Shown: positions 42,481-51,565 of the stretch, in pieces | Position numbering within the stretch: the stretch's first letter is position 1 | How the letters are laid out: each line of letters begins with the position of its first letter | NCBI GenBank assembly: GCA_050951005.1 | Contig: JBMNIP010000004.1 | Coordinates: forward strand, 62,001 to 126,000 | Direction of reading: 5' to 3' | Length of the DNA: 64,000 nt | Source of the DNA: UMGS1519 sp050951005 | GTDB lineage: Bacteria; Actinomycetota; Coriobacteriia; Coriobacteriales; Eggerthellaceae | Notes under the pieces: generated by a model | Databases searched by the model: none | What the model saw: only the letters and a program-made list of their open reading frames with translations | What the model was told of the DNA's origin: nothing | Made by a program: the position numbers and the translations under genes

Positions 42481-44454
42481 ATGTGCGGATTTGTCGGCTT
42501 CACGGCGACGGATTACGATCGCCCGACCAATGAAGCCATCGTCAAGGATATGGCCGATCGCATTATCCATCGCGGTCCCGACGATGATGGGTACTTCGTC
42601 AACGACGACATCGCCATGGGCTTTCGCCGCCTTTCCATCATCGATCTGGAGGGCAGTCCGCAGCCGATGACGAACGAGGACGGTTCGGTTATCGTCACGT
42701 TCAACGGCGAGATATACAACTTTCAAGAGCTCCGCAGCCAGTTGGTTGCCGCCGGCCATGTTTTCAGGACAAAAGGCGACACGGAGACCATTGTGCACGG
42801 CTACGAGGAGTGGGGCACTGGCGTCTTCGAGAAACTGCGCGGCATGTTCGCCATTGCCATCTGGGACGACAAACGCAAGCGTCTCGTCTGCGCACGGGAC
42901 TGCTTCGGCATCAAGCCGCTTTACTACCAGCACGTCGGCAACCGTTTGATATACGGCTCCGAGATCAAGGCGTTCCTAGCCCATCCGAAGTTCGAGAAGC
43001 GTCTGAACCGCGCACAACTGCCTCAGTACCTCTGCTTCGAGTACCTGAACAATTCCGAAACCATGTTCGACAATGTCCATAAGCTGATTCCCGGCCACTT
43101 CATGGTTTTCGAGAACGGAAACGTGAATATCGAGTGCTTCTACCGCATCACCTATCACATTGACGAGAGCAAGTCGCTTGACGAATGGGCCGATATCATC
43201 TGCGATACCTTCGATGAAAGCGTCAGCGCACATCAGATTGCCGATGTCGAGGTCGGTTCGTTTTTGTCAGGCGGTATCGATTCCAGCTTGGCGGCGTACG
43301 AGATGGGCCAGCATACCGATGGCATCCGTACCTTCAGCGTGGGCTATGACATCACCGGTTCCGAGGAACAGCGGGACAAGGCCGAAAACGCAGGTTTCCG
43401 TATCAAGCTCGATGAGTTGGATGATGCCCACAAGTTTGCAGAGTGGGCGGGCTTGTCGAACGAAGATGTGACGGTGACGGCTCGGGAATTTCTCGATATC
43501 GTGCCTACCGAGCAGTACCACATGGATGAGCCGCTCGGCGCTCCCTCGGCCATTCCGCTGTACTTCGTGAGCCAGTTGGCAGCAAAGAAGGTCAAGGTGG
43601 TTCAATCCGGCGAAGGCGCGGACGAGCTGTTCGGTGGCTATTGGATCTACCATGACCAGTATGAGTTCTCCAAGTACTTCAAGGTGCCTGCACCGCTGCG
43701 TGCCGCAGCGGGCGCCGCTGCCGAGCTGCTGCCTGACGGCGTGCACGGCCGCCGTTTCGCCATGCGCGGCGCCGGTGGGCCCGAGCGGTCGTATCAGCGG
43801 GCAAGCATGAATTACATGTGGGACGAGGTACCCAAGGTCCTCAAGAACTATCGCGGGCCCTGCAGGCCGTGGGAATGGTGCAAACCCCATTTCGACAAAG
43901 CGGTCGAGCAGACCCAGCATGGCGACGTCATCACGCAGACGCAATACGTTGATATGGTCAGCTACATGCCCTATGACATCTGCCTGAAGGCCGATCGCAT
44001 GTCCATGGCCCACAGCCTGGAGCTGCGCGTGCCTTTCCTGGACAAGAAGGTGCTTGACGTAGCCCTGCAGCTGCCCACCAACTGCCGCGTCACCGACGAA
44101 CACTCCAAGTATGCCCTGCGCCGGGCAGCTGCCAAGCTCGGTTTCCCGCAGGCAGTGGCGAATATGCCGAAACAACCATTCATTACGCCGTTGACGGTAT
44201 GGTTGCAGACGGACCTGTACTATAACCGGATTCGCGACGCATTCACCAGCCCCGCCGCCGAGGAGTTCTTCAACACCGATTACCTGTTGAAGATGCTCGA
44301 TGACCACTACCATGCCGATTTCGCCACACAGGAAGGGCGCGCGAAATTGAAGATGATGCGCATTTGGAATGTGTACTGCTTCCTGTGCTGGTACGAGGTC
44401 TTCTTCGGCGAAACCAGCAGGCGGTATGCCCCGAAAACGAACGTGCCTGCATAA
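42481..44454 (+). CDS. asnB: Asparagine synthetase (glutamine-hydrolysing) family, AsnB/AsnH type
   Basis: A 657-residue class II amidotransferase. The initiator Met is followed by Cys2, the glutaminase nucleophile; RGPDDDG, FRRLSIID and FNGEIYNF form the glutaminase pocket; the synthetase domain has the ATP pyrophosphatase loop SGGIDSS at residues 263-269, SGEGADELFGGY and DRMSMAHSLELRVPFLD. ATG 42481 follows AGGAGC; a start upstream would bury Cys2. It could make Asn, or like Lactococcus AsnH amidate D-Asp in peptidoglycan; the neighbouring ligase favours looking at the second. Confidence 0.93.
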   Translation: MCGFVGFTATDYDRPTNEAIVKDMADRIIHRGPDDDGYFVNDDIAMGFRRLSIIDLEGSPQPMTNEDGSVIVTFNGEIYNFQELRSQLVAAGHVFRTKGDTETIVHGYEEWGTGVFEKLRGMFAIAIWDDKRKRLVCARDCFGIKPLYYQHVGNRLIYGSEIKAFLAHPKFEKRLNRAQLPQYLCFEYLNNSETMFDNVHKLIPGHFMVFENGNVNIECFYRITYHIDESKSLDEWADIICDTFDESVSAHQIADVEVGSFLSGGIDSSLAAYEMGQHTDGIRTFSVGYDITGSEEQRDKAENAGFRIKLDELDDAHKFAEWAGLSNEDVTVTAREFLDIVPTEQYHMDEPLGAPSAIPLYFVSQLAAKKVKVVQSGEGADELFGGYWIYHDQYEFSKYFKVPAPLRAAAGAAAELLPDGVHGRRFAMRGAGGPERSYQRASMNYMWDEVPKVLKNYRGPCRPWEWCKPHFDKAVEQTQHGDVITQTQYVDMVSYMPYDICLKADRMSMAHSLELRVPFLDKKVLDVALQLPTNCRVTDEHSKYALRRAAAKLGFPQAVANMPKQPFITPLTVWLQTDLYYNRIRDAFTSPAAEEFFNTDYLLKMLDDHYHADFATQEGRAKLKMMRIWNVYCFLCWYEVFFGETSRRYAPKTNVPA

Positions 44455-44620
44455 CTCCCTTGCAAGGCGTATCGCTGATTTCGTTGGATGCAAGTGCGGC
44501 CAGACCCCTGAATCGGGGACATGGTTGAAACCTGCAAAGAGAATCCGCGGGTGTTGCCCGCATCGGGATGATGGTACAATACCCCTTGCATGCTGTGGAA
44601 ATTTTGGGAGGGTATGCTTG

Positions 44621-45753
44621 ATGGAGAATTCATTCCGTCTCGGTGCTCGCAAGATGATCGCCGCTGCCGCCTCCGTAGTGCTGGCAGCTTCTCTGTGCAC
44701 CGTTCCAGTGACCGCCTATGCCGATGAGACCACTTCGGACACAGAAGCCGCTCTGGCCAAAGTCAACGAGCTGATGAGCGAGATCGACTCCGCCAATGCC
44801 GATTACCTGAACGCACTCGACGAGCAGGCTGCGGCCGAGAAGAAGGCCAAGGAAGCAAAGGCAACGATCAAGGCTGAATCTGCCAAGATTGAGAAGAACC
44901 AGGACAAGCTTTCCTCGCGTGTCCGTTCCATGTACAAAGCGGACAAAGCACCTTCTTGGATGTGCTTCTAGGGTCCACCACGTTCGATTCCTTCGTGCAG
45001 AATTGGGACATCCTGGCTGAGATGAACGCCGATGATGCCCAGCTGATTTCCGACTTGAAGAGCTCGCGGGAGAAGGTTCAGGCTGCACAGGTCGAGGCCG
45101 AGCAGAGCGCTGGCGAAGCTGCCCAGAAGGCCCAGTCCGCCAAGGAGCGTCGTGACCAGGCGAACACGTTGGCCAAGGAAGCGCAGGCTGAATACCAGGC
45201 CGCGTACCAAGCAGCCCAAGCGGCCGCTGCTGCAAAGTCGAACAATGGTACGACTACCGAAGCAGCTGCGACCAAGCAAATCACCAATGCCGACAATGTC
45301 TCGAAGAATACGACCCAGCAGACTACGGTCAGCCAGGATGAGATTGCGAGCTTCGACCAGAATACCGGTGAAGTCACGTTGAAGAACGGCCAGAAGGCCA
45401 AGGTTATCAGCTACGACCAGAAAACCGGGAATGCCATCGTCGATACGGCGATGCAGTATGTCGGCGGCAATTACGTGTATGGTGCCGAGGATGCCAACAG
45501 CCGTACGTTCGATTGCTCGGGCCTGGTCCAGTACGTCTACAAGAAGAACGGCATCAATGTGGGCGGTCATAACGACCGTGCCATCCTCAACTCCGGCAAG
45601 GTTGTCTCCAACCCGAAAGCGGGCGATATCTGCTGGTGGAACGGCCATGTGGCAATCTATGCCGGTAACGGCATGATGATTTCCGCCGATAACGAGAAGA
45701 GCGGTATCACCTACCGCAAGGTCGATAAGGGAGCCACCTACGTGCGCTACTAG
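44621..45753 (+). pseudogene. NlpC/P60 hydrolase broken by a frameshift
   Basis: A Sec signal peptide (about 1-33, ending TAYA) and coiled coil run from ATG 44621 and stop at 44971. The rest continues in the next frame from 44956 (DVLLGSTTFDSFVQNWDIL), through a long coiled coil and linker, to an NlpC/P60 domain with DCSG, GGHNDRAI and GHVAIYAGNG, ending at 45753. The paralogue at 34709 reads SSFLDLLLGS at this point, encoded by TCTTCTTTCTTGG; here only CTTCTTGG is left (44952-44959), as if one TTCT unit were lost. GGGAGGG precedes the ATG. It may be inactive, phase-variable, or a sequencing error. Confidence 0.85.
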
Positions 45754-45795
45754 GTTTATCGTTCATACCGAGCGCATCGAACAGGGAATCGAAGG

Positions 45796-45824
45796 GCAGG
45801 GAGCACGAAGCTCCCTGCTCTTTT
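45796..45824. terminator. Terminator between the broken hydrolase gene and ybaK
   Basis: GCAGGGAGC (45796-45804) pairs with GCTCCCTGC (45810-45818), followed by TCTTTT. The two genes are convergent; the plus strand has the better T tail. Confidence 0.8.
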
Positions 45825-45842
45825 CCGTAGGGCATGTCGCAG

Positions 45843-46328
45843 TTAATCGGCGACCAGATCGGCGAACGTGGCGCCGGTGAACCGAAGCAAGTCGTCCGGG
45901 TTGATGATAATCTGCTCGCCCCGTTCGCCCGCGCTGATAGCGATGGCGTCCCAAAGCTGAGCCGTTTCATCGATGAAGGTGGGAAATTCCTTCTTCATGC
46001 CGATGGGGCTGCATCCACCACGTATATAGCCGGTGACAGAGAAAAGGGTTTTCATCGGGATCATCTCGACGCGCTTGTCGTGTGCCGCTCGCGCCACCTT
46101 CTTCATATCGAGCTCGAATGAAGAGGGGATGCAGCAAACCACATGGGGATTGCGTTCTCCAGCGAGAACGAGTGTTTTGAACACCTGGTCGGGGTCCTGA
46201 TGAAGCTCGGCAGCGACGTGCTGCCCGCTGAGGTCGCTCTCATCAACCTCGTAAGAGGCGGTTTCGTAAGGTATGCCGGCAGCATCGAGCATGCGCATGG
46301 CATTGGTTTTGTGCAATTTCCCCTTCAT
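45843..46328 (-). CDS. ybaK: Cys-tRNA(Pro)/tRNA deacylase, YbaK/EbsC type
   Basis: A 161-residue trans-editing protein of the YbaK family, which hydrolyses Cys-tRNA-Pro made in error by ProRS. LHKTNAMRMLDAAGI is the N-terminal helix, DQVFKTLVL has the catalytic lysine, and GYIRGGCSPIGMKK is the loop typical of the family. Length matches (about 155-160). It reads toward the broken hydrolase gene and lies 10 bases downstream of the GH3 gene on the same strand. Confidence 0.93.
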   Translation of the reverse strand: MKGKLHKTNAMRMLDAAGIPYETASYEVDESDLSGQHVAAELHQDPDQVFKTLVLAGERNPHVVCCIPSSFELDMKKVARAAHDKRVEMIPMKTLFSVTGYIRGGCSPIGMKKEFPTFIDETAQLWDAIAISAGERGEQIIINPDDLLRFTGATFADLVAD

Positions 46329-46338
46329 GTGTTCCAGT

Positions 46339-48723
46339 CTAGCGCAGGCGCTTGCTGTAGTTGCGCTTTAACGCGGCAATCACACCGCCTTCGTGGTTGA
46401 GCAGCGCCACCAAAGCTTCGATGCGGCTGAAATCCAGGAAACCGCTGAGCACGCCCGAGCGCAAGGGGACTTCCTGGAGCATATGGTCAAGCATCGCTTT
46501 GGCTTCTCCCGTGCCGGCGATGCGGGCGGCTACCGATTTGACAATGCGCAGGACTATCCGCCCGAATGCAGTTTTCGCCAGGTCGCTTACCGGCGAATCG
46601 ATGGTGAAAGGACGCTTTGGACGCATCGCATCAGGGAGCGGCCGGTCGAGCAGGACGGCAAAGGCCTCATCGGAAAATCCATGGGGGTGCACGGCCTCAT
46701 AGGGGGCAAGTGCGGGGTTCTGCGGAGAGGGCATTGTGCCATTGCGCATGATGGTTTTCCGTGCGCGGATATCACGGCTTGAAGCGCCGATCCTTATTTC
46801 ATAAGGTCCGGTCTCCACTTCCCATTGTCCGGTCTGGGTCGAATAGTGGCTGAAGGCGCGGGAGCCGAGGTCGAAGTGCAGCGTTTTGCTTTCTCCAGGG
46901 GCAAGCACGGTTTTCTGGAACCCCTTCAGCTCTTGCGGCGGTCGGAATGCGCTTGGCTGCAAGGGAGCCACATAGAGCTGGACGGCTTCAGCGCCCGTTC
47001 GGTCGCCGGTGTTCGTCAGGGTGATGCGGATTCCAACTGTGCGGCCGCTGTCATCGACTTCAAGGTCATGATAGGTGAAAGAAGTGTATGACAGGCCGAA
47101 ACCGAATGGGAAGGCAACGGGAATCTGGGCGGCATCGTAGTATCGATAACCTATGAAGAGGCTTTCCCGATGGAGAATGCGATCGGCTTCGTCGGGGAAC
47201 CCTCTTGCGCCACAAGGAACGTCGGCGAGGCGCTCCGGCCAGGTTTCGGCGAGCTTTCCTGAAGGGTTTACCTCTCCGAACAGCAATTTTGCGAGGGCGC
47301 TTCCGCATTCGCACCCGGCAAGATAGGGAACCACTAAGGCGCGAACTCGATTGCGCCAATCGGTTTCAATCGGTGCACCGCATTGCAGTACCGCAACAAG
47401 GTTATCGTTGATTTCGGCAAGCGCGTCGAGCAGTCGGACCTGGCTTTCGGGTAAACGGAGTGTGGTGCGGTCGTAACCTTCGGATTCGCTGTCGGGGGCC
47501 TGGCCCAGGAAGACGATTACCGTATCGGCTGTCTGGGCGCAACGAGCCGCAGCGACGGCACTCTCATGGGTAGCTTCACCGGTTGCCGCATCGTAGCCCG
47601 GGGCATAAGAGATATCAGGGCACTTTGCACGCAGGGCCTGAAGCGGCGTGGAGAGCGCAATGGGGTTCACCTGCGAGGAACCGGCACCCTGGAAGCGGGG
47701 GTGCTCGGCAAATGCGCCGATGACGGCAAGCTTCATCGACGGCGAAAGGGGGAGGATCCCATCGTTTTTCAGGAGAACCGCGCTTTCTTCTGCCGCTCGA
47801 CGGGCGAGGGCGAGGCGGTGTTTCCGCGCTGCCGCCCGTTCGGATTCGAGGGCGGCGGGATGTGCCTGCCGCCCCGCGGTCACACGGGCATTCAGCTGCA
47901 GGAGCGCATCGGCTGCATTGTCCAGCGCTGCTTCCGTGAGAATGCCGTTTGCACGGGCGGTACGGATTTTCAGGATATGGTCGGGACGCGGACCCGGCAT
48001 CGAAAGGGACATGCCCGCCTCGACGCTTGCTTCCGACTGGCTCATGGCGCCCCAGTCGCTTATGAAGGCACCGTCGAATCCCCAGGAACGCGCAAGGTCG
48101 AGAAGCGCTCGATTCTCGGTGCAGTAGATGCCGTTCAGGCGGTTATATGCAAGCATAACCGACCAAGGATGCCCCTCTCGGATGGCAATCTCGAAGGCGG
48201 GGAGGTACAGTTCGTGCAGGGCCCGTTCATCGACGATCGAATCGGCGATCATGCGTTTGCGCTCCTGGGTATTCACGGCGAAATGCTTCAACGAGGTGCC
48301 TACCCCCTGTCCCTGCACTCCGCGGATGTAGGCTGCCGCCAATGCTCCGGCAAGATAAGGGTCTTCGCTGAAATACTCGAAGTTGCGGCCGCAGCGAGGA
48401 TCGCGCTTCATATTCACTCCCGGTCCAAGGAGCACATCCACTTCGTTCTCCCGGCACTCTTGGCCGAGCGCTTCGCCGACCTGTTCCAAGAGGGAGGTAT
48501 CGAAGCTTGCTGCCAAGGCGCTTGCCGTGGGGAAGCAGGTGGCGGGATAGCTTGCTTCCATATCACTGCTCTCGGCATCGGGTAGCTGTTTGCGCAGTCC
48601 GTGGGGTCCGTCGGAAAAACGGAGGGGGCCAACATTTTCGGGGATCGAACCGGAATGCCAGAAATCATCGCCTGCGAGCAGTCGGGTCTTCTCCTCGGTT
48701 GTCAAATCGGCTGCGCGTATCAT
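46339..48723 (-). CDS. Glycoside hydrolase family 3 beta-glucosidase-like enzyme
   Basis: A 794-residue cytoplasmic GH3 enzyme without signal peptide. The TIM-barrel domain holds GPGVNMKRDPRCGRNFEYF, GTSLKHFAVNTQE and FISDWGAM with the nucleophile Asp223; the alpha/beta sandwich domain starts AAVLLKNDGILPL-like (ESAVLLKNDGILPLSPS) and includes GSSQVNP; a fibronectin type III-like domain (GLSYTSFTYHDLEV onward) follows. About 110 extra C-terminal residues are helical and not part of the core. Substrate cannot be read from sequence; beta-glucosides or xylosides are usual. ATG 48723 follows AAAGGA; ATG 48729 is too close. Confidence 0.92.
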   Translation of the reverse strand: MIRAADLTTEEKTRLLAGDDFWHSGSIPENVGPLRFSDGPHGLRKQLPDAESSDMEASYPATCFPTASALAASFDTSLLEQVGEALGQECRENEVDVLLGPGVNMKRDPRCGRNFEYFSEDPYLAGALAAAYIRGVQGQGVGTSLKHFAVNTQERKRMIADSIVDERALHELYLPAFEIAIREGHPWSVMLAYNRLNGIYCTENRALLDLARSWGFDGAFISDWGAMSQSEASVEAGMSLSMPGPRPDHILKIRTARANGILTEAALDNAADALLQLNARVTAGRQAHPAALESERAAARKHRLALARRAAEESAVLLKNDGILPLSPSMKLAVIGAFAEHPRFQGAGSSQVNPIALSTPLQALRAKCPDISYAPGYDAATGEATHESAVAAARCAQTADTVIVFLGQAPDSESEGYDRTTLRLPESQVRLLDALAEINDNLVAVLQCGAPIETDWRNRVRALVVPYLAGCECGSALAKLLFGEVNPSGKLAETWPERLADVPCGARGFPDEADRILHRESLFIGYRYYDAAQIPVAFPFGFGLSYTSFTYHDLEVDDSGRTVGIRITLTNTGDRTGAEAVQLYVAPLQPSAFRPPQELKGFQKTVLAPGESKTLHFDLGSRAFSHYSTQTGQWEVETGPYEIRIGASSRDIRARKTIMRNGTMPSPQNPALAPYEAVHPHGFSDEAFAVLLDRPLPDAMRPKRPFTIDSPVSDLAKTAFGRIVLRIVKSVAARIAGTGEAKAMLDHMLQEVPLRSGVLSGFLDFSRIEALVALLNHEGGVIAALKRNYSKRLR

Positions 48724-48805
48724 CGGCATCCTTTCATTATGTCCAGGACGGCAGGGTGGTTTCTCGGGGCGTTCGCAAACTGCAAGGTCGATTGACGTAC
48801 GCGCC

Positions 48806-49177
48806 CTATACCATGATAGCCCCTGCAAGGGCGCAGCCTATGGCGGCGCTTCCCAGGGTGCTTGCATAGGTGACCAGCAGATACAGCAGACATGCCAGGT
48901 AACGCTTGTCGCGGAAGAGCGAGGCGGCCTCATAATTCATGGTGGCCAGGGTTGAGAAGCCGCCAAGGAAGCCGATGATCACGGCCAGATGCGCAATGTC
49001 ACCAAGTTGGATCGGCATCAGGAATCCGGCGATACCGCAGGCAATCAGGTTCACAATCAAGGTTGCGAATGGCCAGTCGGAGGGCGTATGGCGCTTCAGG
49101 AAGCGGGTCATCAAGCCGCGGCAAAGTGCGCCGAGCCCACCGCCGCAGGCGACGGAGAGAAAAGCGAGGGCGGTCAC
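48806..49177 (-). CDS. crcB: Fluoride channel subunit FluC (CrcB), second copy
   Basis: A 123-residue small membrane protein with four helices. GGGLGALCRGL matches the family N terminus; the pore region FGTLIVN-type appears as FATLIVNLIACGIAGF with the conserved Asn, and GFLGGFSTLATM matches the phenylalanine/threonine box. GTG 49177 follows GGGGAGG by 6 bases and gives the usual length; the longer frame starting at 49207 would overlap the other copy. FluC works as a dimer; Gram-positive bacteria often encode two subunits side by side. Confidence 0.9.
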   Translation of the reverse strand: MTALAFLSVACGGGLGALCRGLMTRFLKRHTPSDWPFATLIVNLIACGIAGFLMPIQLGDIAHLAVIIGFLGGFSTLATMNYEAASLFRDKRYLACLLYLLVTYASTLGSAAIGCALAGAIMV

Positions 49178-49178
49178 G

Positions 49179-49679
49179 CTATGCCTCCCCTGCAGAATCG
49201 TGCTCATGCAATTCGCCGGTCAGCTTGTGCATGCGATGGTGCTCGAGCCCTGCGACGGTCGCCCAACCCAGAAGGGAGGCGGCAAACGTGCCGATGACTG
49301 TCAGCAACCCATACAGCGCGAATAACCCGATGGCTCCTTGCTCGAGGTAGGCTAAGCTTTCGGTCGAGAATGCCGACAGCGTGGTAAAAGCCCCAACCAG
49401 GCCGACGCCCAGGCTGCGGACTATGGCATGCGGAAGGTGCACGCGCCGGCCGAGCCATTGGTAGATGACGTAGATGATATAGCAGCCGAACAGGTTGATA
49501 GCCAGGGTGCCGAAGGGAATCGGCGATTCGGGCAGTACGGCACCCAGGAAATAGCGCAAGCAGGCTCCGATGGCGCCCATGAAGATGACACCGCCATAGA
49601 GAAATGCGGGCGTCGCAACGATGCGCTTGCGTTTCGGAAGAAGAGGCGCGGCGGAAACGCTTGAAGGGACGTTCGGCAT
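49179..49679 (-). CDS. crcB: Fluoride channel subunit FluC (CrcB), first copy
   Basis: A 166-residue protein with four helices, a basic N-terminal extension of about 25 residues and a His/Glu-rich tail (GLEHHRMHKLTGELHEHD). GAIGACLRYFLGAVLP, FGTLAINLFGCY with the conserved Asn, and LVGAFTTLSAFSTE are the three family marks. Its stop is 1 base before the start of the second copy, so both are made together and likely pair as a heterodimer. A minus-strand -10 (TATAAT, 49743-49738) lies upstream. ATG 49679 is chosen; its ribosome site is weak. Confidence 0.9.
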   Translation of the reverse strand: MPNVPSSVSAAPLLPKRKRIVATPAFLYGGVIFMGAIGACLRYFLGAVLPESPIPFGTLAINLFGCYIIYVIYQWLGRRVHLPHAIVRSLGVGLVGAFTTLSAFSTESLAYLEQGAIGLFALYGLLTVIGTFAASLLGWATVAGLEHHRMHKLTGELHEHDSAGEA

Positions 49680-49737
49680 GATGGGCGGCGCATTCTCCGT
49701 TTCGGGATTCGGGATAATGATCAGTTGAGCGTCTGCT

Positions 49738-49743
49738 ATTATA
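49738..49743 (-). promoter_or_regulatory. -10 element of the fluoride channel genes
   Basis: TATAAT on the minus strand, about 60 bases upstream of the first subunit's ATG. No clear -35. I looked for a fluoride riboswitch in this leader and found none. Confidence 0.5.
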
Positions 49744-49842
49744 CCGCGCCTATTCCCGATGCCCCCTTGCTCGGGAATTGTGAAACGGTGAAGTGCTACA
49801 CTCAGACGCGATATCAGAGAGCGAGAAGAGGACGCGGACGGC

Positions 49843-50619
49843 ATGATGCACCTGAAAACCCCTGAAGAGATTGAAGAGATGAAGGAAGCGGGCCGGCTTT
49901 CGGCAGCAGTGCTGCGCGAGGTGGGCGCCCGGGTGAAGCCCGGCGTGAGCACGTGGGAGCTTGACCAGTTTGCGGAGGAGTACATCCGCGACCACGGGGG
50001 CGTTCCGACTTTCAAAGGATATGGTGGATTTCCCGGGAGCATCTGCGCTTCGGTCAACGACCAGATCGTGCATGGCATTCCGAGCAAGAAGACCATCTTG
50101 CGCGAAGGGGACATCATCTCCATCGATACTGGTGCCACGGTGAACGGCTGGGTAGGGGACAACGCCTGGACCTATCCGGTCGGCAAGGTGTCCCCGGGAA
50201 AGAAGGAGCTGCTCCGTGTTACCGAGGAATGCCTATGGTCGGGCATCAGCGCGGCACGGGTCGGCAATCATCTAGGCGACATCGGTGCCGCGGTTGAAGC
50301 CCCTGCGAATCGAAGGAGATTCGGGGTGGTGAGGGAACTGGTCGGCCACGGAGTGGGCCATGACATGCACGAAGACCCGAATGTGCCGAACTACGGTCAT
50401 CGCCACTGCGGCATGAAGCTCCGTGCCGGAATGGTAATCGCCATCGAGCCCATGATAAATCTGGGAACCCGGCGCACGCGATTCGGCAAAGACGGGTGGA
50501 TGATACTCACGCGCGACGGGAAGCCCTCGGCCCACTTCGAGAAGACCATCGCCATCACCGAAGAGGGCCCCGTGCTCCTTACCTGCGAGCCTGGTCGCGA
50601 TCGGCCGGTGAACGACTGA
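49843..50619 (+). CDS. map: Methionine aminopeptidase type I
   Basis: A 258-residue metalloprotease removing initiator Met. The metal ligands are present in order: Asp in SIDTGATVNG, Asp in GDNAWTY, His in GHGVGHDMHE, Glu in IEPMINLG and Glu in FEKTIAI (usually FEHT). HGIPSKKTILREGDI is the substrate-side loop. Two ATGs (49843, 49846) are possible. In most relatives map follows adk in the ribosomal operon; here it sits with dtd, whose start overlaps its stop (TGATG). Confidence 0.96.
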   Translation: MMHLKTPEEIEEMKEAGRLSAAVLREVGARVKPGVSTWELDQFAEEYIRDHGGVPTFKGYGGFPGSICASVNDQIVHGIPSKKTILREGDIISIDTGATVNGWVGDNAWTYPVGKVSPGKKELLRVTEECLWSGISAARVGNHLGDIGAAVEAPANRRRFGVVRELVGHGVGHDMHEDPNVPNYGHRHCGMKLRAGMVIAIEPMINLGTRRTRFGKDGWMILTRDGKPSAHFEKTIAITEEGPVLLTCEPGRDRPVND

Positions 50620-51089
50620 TGCGAGCGCTTGTTCAACGGGTGACGCATGCAACGGTCACCATCGTCGACGGAACCGCTGGGACCTTGCCCGCCGAACCTC
50701 CCCATTCGATCGGGCAGGGTTTGGTGGTTCTGCTCGGCGTGGGCAAGGATGACGGAACCGAGCAAGCCGAGAAACTGTGGCGTAAGATCTCCCGCTTGCG
50801 AATCTTTGCCGATGAGTCGGGCAAGACGAATCGGGCACTCGCCGATATCGGTGGGGAGGTAATGATCGTCTCGCAGTTCACGCTGTACGCAAACTGCAAG
50901 AAGGGCAACCGACCGAGTTTCACCCAAGCGGGTGCGCCCGATGCGGCGCTTGAGCTGTTCCGGTTCTTCGTCTCCTTGGCGCAGGCCGAAGTACCCCGGG
51001 TGGCGGCTGGGGAATTCGGGGCAGATATGCGGGTCGAGCTGGAGAATGATGGGCCGTTCACCATCTGGCTCGATACCGACGCGCTGTGA
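50619..51089 (+). CDS. dtd: D-aminoacyl-tRNA deacylase
   Basis: A 156-residue DTD that removes D-amino acids (and Gly from tRNA-Ala) charged to tRNA. The active-site SQFTLYANCKKGNRPSF and the cross-subunit motif near the C terminus (MRVELENDGPFTIWLDT, with NxGPxT as NDGPFT) are present. It follows the MRALVQRVTHATVT N terminus usual for the family. ATG 50619 shares a base with the map stop. D-amino acid cleanup fits a bacterium that may use D-Asp and D-Ala in its wall. Confidence 0.96.
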   Translation: MRALVQRVTHATVTIVDGTAGTLPAEPPHSIGQGLVVLLGVGKDDGTEQAEKLWRKISRLRIFADESGKTNRALADIGGEVMIVSQFTLYANCKKGNRPSFTQAGAPDAALELFRFFVSLAQAEVPRVAAGEFGADMRVELENDGPFTIWLDTDAL

Positions 51090-51175
51090 TGCACGGGTCG
51101 TGTGCTTGCGGTTCAGACTGTCCCGGCAGGGAAACGGCTCGTATGGGGCGCGGGCTATCGATGGCGCGGGCGAAC

Positions 51176-51418
51176 TCAGACAACGTGCTTTTTCAGGAAG
51201 GTGATGATGTCCTCTGATTCGTAGAGCGCCTTCCCGTCGATGATGAGACAGGGTGCCTGGTTCTTACCGCCGATGCGCAGCAGGTCTTCAAGGTTGCTTC
51301 CCTCGAAGACATTTCTGGTTTCGATGTTGATCCTTGCTTCCTGCAGGTAGCGCAGCACCTTGGCGCAATAAGGGCAGCCCGGTTTGACATAGAGCAGGAG
51401 ATCCTCGGTACTGGTCAT
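51176..51418 (-). CDS. Glutaredoxin family protein
   Basis: An 80-residue thioredoxin-fold protein with the dithiol site KPGCPYCAKV (CPYC, residues 15-18), NQAPCLIIDG (cis-Pro loop) and a C-terminal YESEDIITFL helix. It could reduce disulfides or handle mixed disulfides; partner unknown. The start at 51418 follows GCGAGG; the ATG at 51439 has no ribosome site. It is followed by the gltBD unit on the same strand but separated by a terminator from gltD. Confidence 0.9.
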   Translation of the reverse strand: MTSTEDLLLYVKPGCPYCAKVLRYLQEARINIETRNVFEGSNLEDLLRIGGKNQAPCLIIDGKALYESEDIITFLKKHVV

Positions 51419-51505
51419 GATGCCTCGCTTTCTTTTCATGCGGTTAACTCTATTGTAATCGGCACGGCATCGTGATGGGACGAACAGGACGAAAGAGCAC
51501 GAAAG

Positions 51506-51535
51506 AAGGCCCCGATTTCAGGGAACCGGGGCCTT
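51506..51535 (-). terminator. Terminator after gltD
   Basis: AAGGCCCCG and CGGGGCCTT pair around a 12-base loop; on the minus strand CTTTC follows. Confidence 0.7.
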
Positions 51536-51565
51536 GCAGCAGGGGAATGGGTTTCTTCGCGGCGG

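Noticed and set aside
43267..44700. 477-codon antisense frame over asnB
   Set aside because: Shadow frame with no ribosome site and no recognisable domain.
49680..49842. Fluoride riboswitch before the channel genes
   Set aside because: The conserved GGNGAUGG and pseudoknot segments are not found in the minus-strand leader.
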